64,000 nt of DNA from NCBI GenBank assembly GCA_964451785.1, contig CAYVJG010000011.1, positions 1-64,000 on the forward strand, given 5' to 3'. Every line of letters starts with the position of its first letter. The stretch's first letter is position 1. Position numbers and translations under genes: made by a program. This DNA is from JAJYSO01 sp964451785. Its GTDB lineage: Bacteria; Bacteroidota; Bacteroidia; Flavobacteriales; Flavobacteriaceae. The notes beneath the pieces are model-generated. The model saw only the letters and a list, made by a program, of their open reading frames with translations, had not been told where the DNA came from and made no database searches. Below, in pieces: positions 42,310 through 52,725 of the stretch.

Positions 42310-43554
42310 TTAAGCCTCGTATTTATTAGCTGTAAGTTCAGCAATTCTTACAATAACTTCAATAGCTTTCAACATACTTTCTGCAGGCACAAACTCATAG
42401 CGTCCGTGAAAGTTGTGTCCTCCAGCAAAAATATTAGGACATGGTAAGCCCATAAATGAAAGTTGAGCGCCATCTGTACCACCGCGAATAGGTTTGATAA
42501 GCGGTTTGATGCCGGCATCTTTTAAGGCTTGCTCTGCAAGATCAACAATGTGCATGACTGGTTCAACTTTTTCGCGCATGTTGAAATATTGATCTTTAAT
42601 TTCAACAGAAATGACTTCTTTACCTTGTTGCGCATTAATTTCTGCAGCGAGATCAAGCATCATTTGCTTGCGCGCTTCAAAGTGTTCTCTGTCGTGATCT
42701 CTGATGATATACTGTAACGTAGTTTCTTCAACTTTGCCCTCCATGTGCATAAGGTGAAAGAAACCTTCTCGCCCTTCAGTATGCTCAGGTGTTTCTAGTT
42801 TAGGTAATGAACGGGCAAAATCTTGAGCTATATAGAGACTGTTTACCATGATACCCTTAGCATAACCCGGATGAACAATTTTTCCTTTTACTTTTACGAC
42901 AGCACCGGCAGCATTGAAGTTTTCATATTCGAGCTCTCCAATTTTACTCCCATCCATCGTATAGCCCCATTCAGCACCAAATTTCTCAACATCAAATTTG
43001 TGAGCACCGCGACCAATTTCCTCATCTGGAGTGAAACAAATGCGAATTTTTCCGTGTTTCACTTCAGGATGATTGATTAAATATTCCATAGCCGAAACAA
43101 TTTCAGTAATGCCAGCTTTGTCATCAGCACCTAGTAGAGTAGTGCCATCTGTAGTGATAAGCGTTTGGCCTTTGTACAACTCCAAGTCTTTAAATTCAGA
43201 TGGAGAAAGCACGATGTTTTCAGCTTCGTTTAAGACAATATCTTTTCCATCATAATTGTCAATGATTTGCGGATTAACATCTTTTCCTGTAAAATCAGGA
43301 GAGGTGTCAAAGTGTGATACAAATCCAATTACAGGAACTTCGTGCGATACATTGCTGGGTAGAGTAGCCATGACGTAGGCATTCTCGTCAATAGTCACAT
43401 CGCTAAGTCCAATCTTTTTCAACTCTTCAACAAGCTGATTGGCTAAATTCCATTGTTTTTCAGTACTCGGCGTCGTGTTGCTCTTAGGGTCGCTTTCGGT
43501 GTCAACTGTTACATAGCTGACAAAGCGATCAATAAGCTGTTGTTTATCGATCAT
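42310..43554 (-). CDS. pepT: Peptidase T (tripeptide aminopeptidase)
   Basis: This 414-aa M20-family di-zinc aminopeptidase removes N-terminal residues from tripeptides in the cytosol. Metal and catalytic residues are visible: His81 and Asp83 (VSHFDTSPD), bridging Asp144 (LLGADDKAG), Glu178/Glu179 (TPDEEIGRG), Asp201 (TMDGSK) and a C-terminal His in [11 protein letters not shown]. These line up with the known peptidase T positions. It is monocistronic, convergent with yajC and divergent from pyrD. Confidence 0.95.
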   Translation of the reverse strand: MIDKQQLIDRFVSYVTVDTESDPKSNTTPSTEKQWNLANQLVEELKKIGLSDVTIDENAYVMATLPSNVSHEVPVIGFVSHFDTSPDFTGKDVNPQIIDNYDGKDIVLNEAENIVLSPSEFKDLELYKGQTLITTDGTTLLGADDKAGITEIVSAMEYLINHPEVKHGKIRICFTPDEEIGRGAHKFDVEKFGAEWGYTMDGSKIGELEYENFNAAGAVVKVKGKIVHPGYAKGIMVNSLYIAQDFARSLPKLETPEHTEGREGFFHLMHMEGKVEETTLQYIIRDHDREHFEARKQMMLDLAAEINAQQGKEVISVEIKDQYFNMREKVEPVMHIVDLAEQALKDAGIKPLIKPIRGGTDGAQLSFMGLPCPNIFAGGHNFHGRYEFVPAESMLKAIEVIVRIAELTANKYEA

Positions 43555-43758
43555 TTGATAACTTTTAAGTTGTAGAGAAGAAACTTTAAAGAAAAGAAAT
43601 TTTTAAGTGCTGATGACTTAGGTTTATCTATTCTAAAGGCCTTCAATTCTGATTATTTATTCTTCAAAAATAAGGAAACCAAAATCCAAAGCAAAGACTT
43701 TGCTAAATTTACTTTTATCTTTGCGAATTGAATTATTTTTGCCAAAATCTACAGTTCT

Positions 43759-44790
43759 ATGTATAAGTCTATCATCAGACCTTTATTGTTTAAATTTGAC
43801 CCTGAAAAAATTCATCATTTTACCTTTTCATTTTTAAAATTTACTCATCAAATTCCGGGAGTTCCCCAGTTTTTAAAACGCAAATATGTCATCAATGATT
43901 CGCGTTTAGAGCGCGAGGTTTTTGGATTAAAATTTAAGAACCCTGTCGGCTTAGCGGCAGGATTAGATAAAGACGCAAAACTGTATAAAGAACTCAGCGG
44001 ATTGGGGTTTGGGTTTATAGAAATAGGTACTTTGACGCCTAAAGCACAACCTGGAAATCCTAAAAAACGACTGTTTCGCTTAAAAAAAGACTCTGGTATT
44101 ATTAATCGCATGGGATTTAATAATCAAGGTGTCCAAGACGCAGTTGAACGCCTTAAAGAAAATCATAGCGGAATTTTAATAGGCGGAAACATTGGCAAAA
44201 ACAAAGTGACGCCTAATGCATCAGCTGTTGAAGATTATAAAATCGGCTTTGAAGCTTTGTTTCCGGTAGTTGATTATTTTGTAGTTAATGTCAGTTCGCC
44301 TAACACACCTAATTTGCGCGAATTACAGAATAAGGAGCCCTTAATGAATCTGCTTAACACTTTACAACAGCTCAATAAGGCTAAATCTAAATCAAAACCG
44401 ATTTTACTTAAAATAGCTCCTGATTTGTCTGATGACCAGTTGCTAGATATTATAGACATCGTTAAACAAACACAAATAGACGGCGTTATTGCTACTAATA
44501 CTACCATTGCCCGCGAGGGGTTAGCGTCTGACCATCGCTCAGAAACCGGAGGCTTAAGTGGCAAACCACTGTGCAAACGCTCTACTGAAGTGATACGCTT
44601 TTTAACTGAAAAAAGTAATAAGGCTTTCCCTATTATAGGTGTAGGTGGAATTCACTCCCCTGAAGATGCCCTTGAGAAATTAGAAGCAGGAGCAAGTTTG
44701 GTACAATTGTATACCGGGTTTATTTATGAGGGACCACAGTTGATAAAAGCTATTAATCAAGCTATTCTTGATACTGATAGAAAGGCTTAA
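43759..44790 (+). CDS. pyrD: Dihydroorotate dehydrogenase, class 2 (quinone-linked)
   Basis: This 343-aa FMN enzyme oxidises dihydroorotate to orotate in pyrimidine synthesis, passing electrons to membrane quinone. Class 2 is shown by the amphipathic N-terminal extension ([23 protein letters not shown]) and the catalytic serine in NVSSPNTPN (177-185). FMN-binding motifs are [12 protein letters not shown] (61-72) and IGVGGI near the C-terminus. A TATCTTTG box lies at 43715-43722. The lysE-type gene follows after only 6 bp. Confidence 0.95.
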   Translation: MYKSIIRPLLFKFDPEKIHHFTFSFLKFTHQIPGVPQFLKRKYVINDSRLEREVFGLKFKNPVGLAAGLDKDAKLYKELSGLGFGFIEIGTLTPKAQPGNPKKRLFRLKKDSGIINRMGFNNQGVQDAVERLKENHSGILIGGNIGKNKVTPNASAVEDYKIGFEALFPVVDYFVVNVSSPNTPNLRELQNKEPLMNLLNTLQQLNKAKSKSKPILLKIAPDLSDDQLLDIIDIVKQTQIDGVIATNTTIAREGLASDHRSETGGLSGKPLCKRSTEVIRFLTEKSNKAFPIIGVGGIHSPEDALEKLEAGASLVQLYTGFIYEGPQLIKAINQAILDTDRKA

Positions 44791-44796
44791 TTAGTG

Positions 44797-45411
44797 ATGA
44801 TTGACCAGCTCATAGCCTTTGTCATAGCAGCAGCCTTATTGACCTTTGCGCCTGGCCCTGATATTATTTATGTCTTGGTACAGAGTGTGGTTAATGGAAA
44901 AAAAGCAGGTGTGATTACTGCGGCAGGCTTGGTGTCAGGAATTGTAATTCACACTTCATTAGTAGCCTTTGGGTTAGCGGCATTAATTAAGGAAGAACCT
45001 ATTGCTTTGTGGGGGATAAAAGTTGTTGGAGCCTGCTACTTATTGTATTTGGCGTGGAAAACCTATTGTGCTGATGCTGAAGTACAGTTTAAAACAGATT
45101 CAGCACCTCGTCAAAAAAGTTTGCAACTTTACAAACGTGGGTTTATTATGAATTTGGTGAACCCGAAGGTAGTCATTTTCTTTTTGGCGTTTTTTCCTGG
45201 TTTTTTGTGGGATTCAACAGGCAATTTGGTCGTACAATTTTACAGTTTAGGTGGATTGTTTTTATTGCAAGCCTTTATTATTTTTTGTGGAGTCGCATTT
45301 TTTGCAGATAAAATATCGGCTAACTTGCGCCAGAACACTAAACTAGGAGTTTGGTTTAAATGGTTACAAATCGTTGTTTTTATGGGTATTGCTGGTTTTG
45401 TGTTGGTGTAG
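44797..45411 (+). CDS. LysE/RhtB-family amino-acid exporter
   Basis: This 204-aa inner-membrane protein has about six hydrophobic helices. The family hallmarks are FAPGPDIIYVLVQS near the N-terminus (about 18-31) and the GFIMNLVNPKVVIFFLAFFPGF block (about 110-131). It exports amino acids or related metabolites; the exact substrate is unknown. It begins 6 bp after pyrD, so the two are co-transcribed. A GTG codon directly precedes the ATG; I use the ATG at 44797. Confidence 0.9.
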   Translation: MIDQLIAFVIAAALLTFAPGPDIIYVLVQSVVNGKKAGVITAAGLVSGIVIHTSLVAFGLAALIKEEPIALWGIKVVGACYLLYLAWKTYCADAEVQFKTDSAPRQKSLQLYKRGFIMNLVNPKVVIFFLAFFPGFLWDSTGNLVVQFYSLGGLFLLQAFIIFCGVAFFADKISANLRQNTKLGVWFKWLQIVVFMGIAGFVLV

Positions 45412-45500
45412 CTTAGAGCCGAGAAATCAAAATAAAACTTCAATGTGTTTTTAATTTTAAAAAGGTTTTAACAATACGTTTTCTTTAGTATATTTGGGCT

Positions 45501-46364
45501 ATGGAGCACGTAAAACTTATTGAATGTCCACGCGATGCTATGCAGGGCATAAAACCTTTTATTCCAACAGCTAAAAAAGTCGATTATATCCAAGCCCTTT
45601 TGCGCTGCGGATTTGATACTATAGATTTTGGTAGTTTTGTTTCTCCCAAGGCCATTCCTCAAATGGTTGATACTGCGGAGGTATTAGCACAATTAGATTT
45701 AGGGGCAACAACAAGCAAGCTTTTGGCTATTGTAGCTAATTTGCGTGGTGCTAAAGCCGCTGCTCAGCATACTGAGATTGACTTTCTTGGTTATCCATTT
45801 TCAATTTCTGAAAATTTTCAAATGCGCAATACACACAAGACTATTGCACAATCTGTAGCCGTGTTAGGAGATATATTAGAAGTAGCTGAAGCATCAAATA
45901 AAAAGGTAGTTGCTTATTTATCTATGGGATTTGGTAACCCTTATGGTGATCCGTGGAATGTTGAGATTGTAGGCGAGTGGACTGAAAAATTAGCGGCTAT
46001 GGGCGTAGAGATTTTATCGCTCTCTGATACTGTTGGCACATCTGATGCCGAAACGATTACTTATTTGTTTTCTCAGTTAATTCCGCAATATCCACAAGTT
46101 GAATTTGGAGCGCATTTACACACCACACCAAATTTGTGGTATGAAAAAGTGAATGCAGCCTATCGAGCTGGCTGTAGGCGATTTGATGGTGCTATTCAAG
46201 GGTTTGGAGGCTGCCCAATGGCTAAAGATGAATTGACAGGAAACATGCCTACGGAGAAAATGTTGTCTTATTTTAATACAGAAAAAGCCGACACTGGTTT
46301 AAAAATGTCCAGTTTTGAGTCGGCTTATAATGTAGCTTCATCAGTATTTAATACGTATCACTAA
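45501..46364 (+). CDS. Hydroxymethylglutaryl-CoA lyase-type enzyme
   Basis: This 287-aa DRE-TIM metallolyase should cleave 3-hydroxy-3-methylglutaryl-CoA to acetoacetate and acetyl-CoA, the last step of leucine breakdown. The N-terminal catalytic motif IECPRDAMQ (7-15) carries the DRE-like signature. The C-terminal loop GGCPMAKDELTGNMPTE (about 237-253) contains the family's Cys. Related 4-hydroxy-2-ketovalerate aldolases are less likely given this loop. A TATATTTG box ends only 4 nt before the ATG, which would make the mRNA nearly leaderless. The stop codon overlaps that of the convergent TPR gene. Confidence 0.88.
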   Translation: MEHVKLIECPRDAMQGIKPFIPTAKKVDYIQALLRCGFDTIDFGSFVSPKAIPQMVDTAEVLAQLDLGATTSKLLAIVANLRGAKAAAQHTEIDFLGYPFSISENFQMRNTHKTIAQSVAVLGDILEVAEASNKKVVAYLSMGFGNPYGDPWNVEIVGEWTEKLAAMGVEILSLSDTVGTSDAETITYLFSQLIPQYPQVEFGAHLHTTPNLWYEKVNAAYRAGCRRFDGAIQGFGGCPMAKDELTGNMPTEKMLSYFNTEKADTGLKMSSFESAYNVASSVFNTYH

Positions 46365-47755
46365 TGGTTTTTTATACTGAGGTAATTTTGTACGATTTCA
46401 GATTGATAAATATGTGGGAATAAATCATAAAGAATAAGTGCTTTTTCCTTATCTAGCACATAAGCTTTACGCAGAACTGATTGCCCTTTTTCGTTGTCAT
46501 TAATCTTAAAGTACAGACCGGCTAATCTATAGAGGATATCAGCGTTTTCAGGATAATAATTCAGCGCTTCTTCCATAAGCGTCACAGCCAGTTTGAGTTG
46601 GCTTAACCCAATGAGGATATCACATCTGTTAATCCAAATGGCTGCCTCATAATTACCGAATTCCATCGCTTTTTCAAAGCCGTGATCAGCTGCTTTTAGC
46701 TGTTTGAGCTCACGATTTATTCGGGCATAACGCTCCCAATATTTTACGTTTTCACTATCAATGGCTATGGCGCGTTCGATGTAATAAAGCGCTTGTCCAA
46801 AATCTCTTTGAATGCAGAAAAAATCAGTGATGGCTACCCAAGCTTTGTCGAGAAGTGGGTCTTCTTGTAAAGCTTTGTTGTAATATTGCAGCGCTAAATT
46901 GCCGCTTTGTAATTTCTGATAACACTTCCCGATACGCAGATAGGCAAAAGCCGTTGGGTCTTCGATATCAAGCGTGATAAGATAGCAGTCAATAGCTTCG
47001 GAATAGCGATTAAAGCGCTCTAAAATTTTAGCTTTTTCCATGTAAGCGCCTACAAATTCATCGTCTGATATGATGGCGTATTCAAAAGCATCTAAGGCCT
47101 GTTCATATTGGCGTTTGATTTTGTATTGCAGTCCCAATTGATGCCATCCAATTTCTGAATAAGGATGGTGATTTAAAAAATCATTTAAAAACTCAATGGC
47201 TTCTTGATTTTGATCGAGGTAATTAAAACAGAAAATTAAATTATAAAGAGCAGCAGAATCTTCTTGGTCGAGTTGTAAACACTTGATAAAATAATTTTTG
47301 GCCTGCTGATAATCTTCTACAAACATGTATTCCATCGCGATGATAGAATCGACATCTTCATCATCTTGTAAAATAGCTTCGGCACCTTCTAATAAGTCAA
47401 TAGCCTCTCTATGCAAGCCTTGTTTTGATAAAATGCTAGCTTTGTGAATATATACATCCGGGTTAGAGGGTTCTATCTCGTATATACGATTGAGTAATTC
47501 ATCGGCTTGAATAAGTTTATCATCAAGCAGTAAAACTTCAACTTTTAAGAGTTTTAAAGCTGTAGAATCGGGGTGTTGCGAAAGGGCAATTTTTACGGCT
47601 TTTCGCGCCAGTGCAGTTTTGCCTATCTCTAAATAGTGACAGATAATTTGCTCAAATTCATCCGCATCAAAAAACAAGATATCATTAGTTTTGAGCATGT
47701 TCTCAAATTTTATTAATGACAAATCTCCATCTTCATCGTGATCAAACTCTATCAT
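46361..47755 (-). CDS. Tetratricopeptide-repeat protein
   Basis: This 464-aa soluble protein is made almost wholly of TPR helix pairs (from about residue 40 to 450; examples AIDCYLITLDIEDPTAFAYLRIGKCYQKL and ALYYIERAIAIDSENVKYWERYA). It has no signal peptide or membrane segment, and an acidic N-terminus. TPRs mediate protein-protein contacts; the partner is unknown. It is convergent with the HMG-CoA lyase-type gene, sharing 4 bp at the stop codons, and has no terminator between them. Confidence 0.85.
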   Translation of the reverse strand: MIEFDHDEDGDLSLIKFENMLKTNDILFFDADEFEQIICHYLEIGKTALARKAVKIALSQHPDSTALKLLKVEVLLLDDKLIQADELLNRIYEIEPSNPDVYIHKASILSKQGLHREAIDLLEGAEAILQDDEDVDSIIAMEYMFVEDYQQAKNYFIKCLQLDQEDSAALYNLIFCFNYLDQNQEAIEFLNDFLNHHPYSEIGWHQLGLQYKIKRQYEQALDAFEYAIISDDEFVGAYMEKAKILERFNRYSEAIDCYLITLDIEDPTAFAYLRIGKCYQKLQSGNLALQYYNKALQEDPLLDKAWVAITDFFCIQRDFGQALYYIERAIAIDSENVKYWERYARINRELKQLKAADHGFEKAMEFGNYEAAIWINRCDILIGLSQLKLAVTLMEEALNYYPENADILYRLAGLYFKINDNEKGQSVLRKAYVLDKEKALILYDLFPHIYQSEIVQNYLSIKNH

Positions 47756-47840
47756 AAAAAGTTTTATTTTAATAAATCTAAATGTAAGCTTTAATTTTTT
47801 GTTTTTTGTTAGTGACTTGTTAAGCTTATCAACAAAGTAA

Positions 47841-49031
47841 TTAACAATTTTCGCGTTGAATGCGGTCTAATATAGAAATAATTTGTGCACAGCCCTCCTT
47901 AATCTCAGTTGTAGATATGGTGAGCGGAGGTGTGATTCGCGCAGCGCGTTTTTCAATGAGTAACCAAAATAAGATTAGGCCTTCTCGATGAGCACTTAAG
48001 ATAAGTTCATTAGCTATTTCTGGTGTTTTTAAAATTAAACTCAACATCAATCCTTTGCCTCTAATTTCTGTAATCAATGGATGTTGTAACAATGATCGAA
48101 ATAATTTTTCTTTCTGTAACGTTTGAGGAATTAAATCGGTTTCAGTGATTTCTTTTAATGTCGCTAGTGCTGCGGATGCGATAACCGGATTTCCTCCAAA
48201 GGTTGTTAGGTGTGACATTTCCGGTCCCTGTTTAAGGCTGCTCATGATTTTTTCTGAAGCTACAAAAGCCCCTGCTGGAAGTCCGCTGCACATGCCTTTT
48301 CCGATGGCTATAATGTCAGGGATAATTCCGTAATGTTCGTAGCCAAATAATTTTCCGGTACGTCCAAATCCAGGTTGAATTTCATCTAAAATAAGTAAGG
48401 TTCCGGTTGATTCACAACGGGCTTTGACAGCTTGCAAATAACCGGGTTGCGGTTCAATAAATCCGGCTCCACCTTGAATGGTTTCCAAAATGACACAAGC
48501 CGTACGCGATGTAATTTGCTCTAAATCGTCAAGATTGTTGAACTCTATAAACGACACTTCCGGAATAAGTGGCTCAAAAGGTTTTTTGCGTTCTTCATAG
48601 CCCATAAGACTCAATGAACCCATGGTGTTGCCGTGATAAGCGTGTTTGGCGGCTATAATTTCTTGACGTCCTGTATAGCGTCTGGCGAGTTTTAAAGCTC
48701 CTTCAACAGCTTCAGTACCGCTGTTGACTAAATAGGTTTGTGCGTTGGGAATACTCAAGTGCTCGGCTAATAATTTAGCGTATTCAAAAGCCGGAGATTG
48801 GGCGTATTCACCGTAAACCATCACGTGCATATAGCGGTCAACTTGCTGTTTTATAGCGCTGGTTACGCGTGGGTGACAATGCCCTAAACTACAGGCCGAT
48901 ACACCTGATACAAAGTCTAAATAAGCTTTGCCTGAAGTGCTGTAAATATAGCTTCCTTTAGCGTGATCAACTTCTAAGCCTAGAGGATGTGTGCTGGTTT
49001 GTGCTTGGTATTCTAAAAATTTTTTGTTCAT
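47841..49031 (-). CDS. Class III PLP aminotransferase (acetylornithine aminotransferase-like)
   Basis: This 396-aa cytosolic transaminase has the class III signature ILDEIQPGFGRTG...IIAIGKGM, with Asp216 and PLP-binding Lys245, plus the NSGTEAVEGALKLAR substrate/cofactor segment (103-117). Length and motifs fit acetylornithine or related omega-aminotransferases. No arginine-synthesis genes are nearby, so the substrate remains open. Databases usually name such proteins aspartate aminotransferase family protein. It is upstream of nothing on this strand except the TPR gene, 85 bp away. Confidence 0.88.
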   Translation of the reverse strand: MNKKFLEYQAQTSTHPLGLEVDHAKGSYIYSTSGKAYLDFVSGVSACSLGHCHPRVTSAIKQQVDRYMHVMVYGEYAQSPAFEYAKLLAEHLSIPNAQTYLVNSGTEAVEGALKLARRYTGRQEIIAAKHAYHGNTMGSLSLMGYEERKKPFEPLIPEVSFIEFNNLDDLEQITSRTACVILETIQGGAGFIEPQPGYLQAVKARCESTGTLLILDEIQPGFGRTGKLFGYEHYGIIPDIIAIGKGMCSGLPAGAFVASEKIMSSLKQGPEMSHLTTFGGNPVIASAALATLKEITETDLIPQTLQKEKLFRSLLQHPLITEIRGKGLMLSLILKTPEIANELILSAHREGLILFWLLIEKRAARITPPLTISTTEIKEGCAQIISILDRIQRENC

Positions 49032-49147
49032 ATTACATAAACTGCTTATCAGATGAATTATCCAATCTTACAGTGAAAAATCAACGTGTTTTGACTTAAG
49101 TGAATGGTTTCTAATTGAAACTATAAAGTATAATTACGCTTGCAAAT

Positions 49148-50914
49148 TTACTGAGTATCAGTAGATTTAAAAACATTTTTGGGTAAAATTATACTGTCTT
49201 GTTTTACAGTTGAAGAATCTTGAGGTAAGACGGGGCTATCAGATTTTAGAGGCTGTAATTGCTGAGGGTCTAAGCGCGATTTATCGTTGAGTAAAGGCTG
49301 TTTTCGCTCATCAAGAGGACTGAAAAACTGCTCGACTTTAGGAAGCGGAATTCCTTTTATTTTAGGTAGATCGAGTGGAGGATCGCCTTCAAAGAGTTGT
49401 TCTTTAGTTAAAATGCGTTCGTCTCCACGCCAGATAAACCCTCTTAATTTGCGCGCATTTTTAGGGAGATCTGTGGGTTTATGCGTAATGTTTTGTGGAC
49501 TTTCAATATAAGAAATGCTTTCAATTTCATTGTTTAAAAATGTGATCTGAATTTCAGAAGCTACGGCTTTATTGATACCGATCAAATCGCCCGTTTTGCC
49601 ATCTCGCCAATAGTAAATGGTTTCTGTGTTTTTGATAAAATTAGCTTCTGTGAGTTTGTTGTCTGTAAAAAGGCCATACATAAATTTGCCTTTTACTTGA
49701 TTAAACCCACCTAAAGTATCCTTCTGATTGAGGAAGGCGTGATTGTATACGCTGATAGAATCGAGTTTATTGGTGATGGTGTCGCTAAATAATTCAAGTG
49801 TGTCACCTGTGAGTTGAGTAAGTCCGTTAAACATCACCGGATTACCGAGCATCTTAGTGACCCCTGTGTTTTCATTGAGGATAAGCGAGTCACTACGGCC
49901 ACTCATATCTGTTTTAAAAACGCGAGCGTTGTAAAATGCACGAACAAGGCGGTGTTCAGGTTTTCCTGTGACCATAATAGTATCACTATGAATATAGATA
50001 CTGTCGTTTTTCTGTCCTTGAGCTTTAGCTACTAAAGCACGTTTAGTGATAAAAACAGAGTCTTTATCGCGATAAACTTCGGCATAATGTCCACTGGCAA
50101 CAGATTGATTGGTGGTGTCAATGATTTTAATGTTATTAGTAGCGGAAGCAAAATGTGTTTTGCGATTAAAGTAAAGACTATCGCCTTTTAAGATGCGATC
50201 TTTGTAATAGATAGTTGAATTTTTTATAAAGTACCCATAATCTTGCTGGGTGTTGTAGTAGCCGCGTTCACAGTAAATTTTATTGCCATCATCGCTCACA
50301 ATAGTTGAAGGGCCATAAAGGTAAGCTTCTCCGGTTTCGGTATAATAATCAATGTGATTGGAGTGAATGGTATAATTGGCGTTGGTAACCACTACATCTT
50401 GTAAAAAAGTATATTTTTTTTGTTCGGTATAGTAGCGTCCTATTTGACTGACAATGGTGCTGGCTGAATCTTTTACCGTTCCACCACTGCGGTAGAAAGC
50501 TTCTTGTTTTTGACGATCAAAGAATAAAGTGTCAGTAGATAAATGAGTTGATTCGGTAATCAAATGAACATTGTTACTGGCAAAAGCAAATTGCGTATTA
50601 CCATTGTATTCGGCATAACCACTGGTCATAGTAATGGTGTCACCTTGTTTCATTTTAATGTGTCCGGAGGAGCGAAAAAATTGTTCTGCTTTGTAAAAAA
50701 TAGCTTGATCTCCCCACACTTTAATACCTTCGTGCGTAAAGGTAACTTGGTTGTTGACTTTGTATAAAAGCAGGGCACCGGGATATTTTACTTCATCTTT
50801 AGCGGTGCGCTCACTGGTATAGTCAATTTCTTTAGACTTTTGTTCTTGAGCATAAAGAATGCTGTTGCTCAATGTGAGCAACAGCATTCCTATAGATATA
50901 AGTAGTGTCTTCAA
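49148..50914 (-). CDS. OstA-like protein (LPS transport related)
   Basis: This 588-aa secreted protein has a signal peptide (residues 1-22, ending ILYAQ). A long run of beta-strand repeats follows (about 30-450; motifs such as FYKAEQFFRSSGHIKMKQGDTI and LYFNRKTHFASATNNIKI) of the OstA/LptA jelly-roll type, and the C-terminal region is Pro/Lys/Gln-rich. LptA/OstA domains carry lipopolysaccharide across the periplasm. In Bacteroidota this larger protein probably forms part of that bridge; that is inferred. It follows purA on the same strand after 55 bp. Confidence 0.85.
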   Translation of the reverse strand: MKTLLISIGMLLLTLSNSILYAQEQKSKEIDYTSERTAKDEVKYPGALLLYKVNNQVTFTHEGIKVWGDQAIFYKAEQFFRSSGHIKMKQGDTITMTSGYAEYNGNTQFAFASNNVHLITESTHLSTDTLFFDRQKQEAFYRSGGTVKDSASTIVSQIGRYYTEQKKYTFLQDVVVTNANYTIHSNHIDYYTETGEAYLYGPSTIVSDDGNKIYCERGYYNTQQDYGYFIKNSTIYYKDRILKGDSLYFNRKTHFASATNNIKIIDTTNQSVASGHYAEVYRDKDSVFITKRALVAKAQGQKNDSIYIHSDTIMVTGKPEHRLVRAFYNARVFKTDMSGRSDSLILNENTGVTKMLGNPVMFNGLTQLTGDTLELFSDTITNKLDSISVYNHAFLNQKDTLGGFNQVKGKFMYGLFTDNKLTEANFIKNTETIYYWRDGKTGDLIGINKAVASEIQITFLNNEIESISYIESPQNITHKPTDLPKNARKLRGFIWRGDERILTKEQLFEGDPPLDLPKIKGIPLPKVEQFFSPLDERKQPLLNDKSRLDPQQLQPLKSDSPVLPQDSSTVKQDSIILPKNVFKSTDTQ

Positions 50915-50969
50915 ATGAATTACTTTTTAAAGGCTCAAAATTTAAAATCTTTCTGTAAAACTAATCTAG

Positions 50970-52241
50970 TTACAGATTGATGGTCTGTTTGCGGTCGGGA
51001 CCTACAGATACAATTTTGATAGGCACTCCTACAAAGTTTTCGATGAATTTAATGTAATCAGCAAAGGCTTTAGGAAATTCATCAGCAGAAGTGATTTGTG
51101 TTAAATCTTCACTCCAGCCTTTTAATTCAGTGTAAATAGGCTTAACCTCATCGCTTTCAAGAGAGTAAGGTAAGTGGTTTAATTTTTCACCTTTATACTC
51201 ATAAGCGGTGCAGACTTTAAGGGTGTCAAAACCACTAAGCACATCGCCTTTCATCATGGATAATTGTGTAGCACCATTAACATTAATCGTGTATTTAAGG
51301 GCTACTAAGTCTAACCAACCACAACGTCTAGGGCGTTTGGTTACCGCGCCGAATTCGTGACCTTTTTTAGCCATTTCCGCTCCAGTTTCATCAAAGAGTT
51401 CTGTAGGGAATGGGCCGTTTCCTACACGTGTAGTATAGGCTTTAAAGATACCAAAAACCTCGCCAATTTGTTTAGGAGAAACCCCTAAACCTGTACAAGC
51501 ACCGGCAGCAGTAGTGTTGCTTGAAGTGACAAAAGGGTAGGTTCCAAAATCAATGTCAAGTAGGGAACCTTGCGCCCCTTCAGCAAGAATAGTTTTGCCG
51601 TCGACTTGAGCTTGGTGAAGATAAGCTACTGAATCAATAAATTTTAATTGACGAAGAGTTTCAACGCTTTCAAAAAATTCTTTTTCTAACTCTGGTAGAT
51701 TATATTGAATGTCAACTTCGTAATTAGCAATCATTTTTTCGTGTTTGTCTGCTAAATCACGGTATTTTTCTTTCCAGTTAGGGGCTTCAAAATCACCGAT
51801 TCTAAATCCATTTCTACCGGTTTTATCCATATAAGTTGGCCCGATACCTTTTAAGGTAGAGCCAATTTTCGCTTTCCCTTTAGAGGCTTCAGATGCCGCG
51901 TCGAGCAAGCGATGGGTAGGAAGAATGACGTGCGCGCGTTTTGAGATAATGATTTTAGAAGTGTAATCTAAATCAAATTTATCTAAACTAGCTAATTCTT
52001 GACAAAAAACCACCGGATCGATGACCACTCCATTGCCGACTAGGTTAGTCGCTTTAGGATGAAATATTCCTGATGGGATAGTTCGTAAAACGTGTTTTAT
52101 GCCGTCAAATTCTAAGGTGTGTCCTGCATTAGGACCGCCTTGAAAACGCGCAATAATATCGTAATTGCCAGTTAAGACATCAACGATTTTTCCTTTTCCT
52201 TCATCGCCCCATTGTAGGCCGAGTAGCAAATCAACTGCCAT
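50970..52241 (-). CDS. purA: Adenylosuccinate synthetase
   Basis: This 423-aa GTP-dependent enzyme joins IMP and aspartate on the way to AMP. Active-site motifs are WGDEGKGK (11-18), GGPNAGH with His41, the QGSLLDIDFGTYPFVTSSNT block and the C-terminal GPDRKQTI guanine-binding stretch. The frame is open to 52313, overlapping fur; the family start MAVDLLLGLQ places the ATG at 52241. It lies 4 bp after fur, so they are co-transcribed. (p)ppGpp is a known inhibitor of this enzyme in other bacteria, and the rel gene is the next one upstream. Confidence 0.96.
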   Translation of the reverse strand: MAVDLLLGLQWGDEGKGKIVDVLTGNYDIIARFQGGPNAGHTLEFDGIKHVLRTIPSGIFHPKATNLVGNGVVIDPVVFCQELASLDKFDLDYTSKIIISKRAHVILPTHRLLDAASEASKGKAKIGSTLKGIGPTYMDKTGRNGFRIGDFEAPNWKEKYRDLADKHEKMIANYEVDIQYNLPELEKEFFESVETLRQLKFIDSVAYLHQAQVDGKTILAEGAQGSLLDIDFGTYPFVTSSNTTAAGACTGLGVSPKQIGEVFGIFKAYTTRVGNGPFPTELFDETGAEMAKKGHEFGAVTKRPRRCGWLDLVALKYTINVNGATQLSMMKGDVLSGFDTLKVCTAYEYKGEKLNHLPYSLESDEVKPIYTELKGWSEDLTQITSADEFPKAFADYIKFIENFVGVPIKIVSVGPDRKQTINL

Positions 52242-52245
52242 AAAA

Positions 52246-52707
52246 TTATTCTTTGGATGTGTTTTTCTTTGTGCCGTAAAAATAAAGAGAATGATTACTA
52301 ATTTCCAAATCAAAAACTTCTTCTATAGTTTTTTTGATAGACTCAATGCGAGGATCACAAAATTCAATCACTTCTCCTGTATCTGTTAAGATGACGTGAT
52401 CGTGTTGTTGATCAAAATAAGATTTTTCATATTGGGCTTGATTTTTCCCAAATTGATGTTTACGCACCAGGCCACATTCTAACAGTAATTCAATAGTGTT
52501 GTATAATGTGGCACGACTAACTCTATAGTTTTTATTTTTCATGATGATATAAAGTGATTCTATATCAAAATGATTGTTTTGATCATACACTTCGTGTAAA
52601 ATAGCGAAGCGCTCAGGGGTTTTACGGTGGGCATTTTCTTCCAAAAACTTGGTAAATACATTTTTGACCACCGCTTGGTCGTTATTTTGTTTATCAGACG
52701 TCTTCAT
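52246..52707 (-). CDS. Fur-family transcriptional regulator
   Basis: This 153-aa metal-responsive repressor has an N-terminal winged helix ([30 protein letters not shown], about 28-57, then [18 protein letters not shown]). It has a dimerisation domain with the metal motif [18 protein letters not shown] (about 101-118). The CxxC structural zinc pair found in many Fur/PerR proteins is not seen, so its metal chemistry differs from the E. coli type. The Met at 52707 (MKTSDKQNN) or at 52716 could start it. It lies between rel (18 bp) and purA (4 bp), so a transcript linking the three is likely. Iron, zinc or peroxide specificity is not decidable. Confidence 0.88.
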   Translation of the reverse strand: MKTSDKQNNDQAVVKNVFTKFLEENAHRKTPERFAILHEVYDQNNHFDIESLYIIMKNKNYRVSRATLYNTIELLLECGLVRKHQFGKNQAQYEKSYFDQQHDHVILTDTGEVIEFCDPRIESIKKTIEEVFDLEISNHSLYFYGTKKNTSKE

Positions 52708-52725
52708 AGGATGCAAATTTAAACT

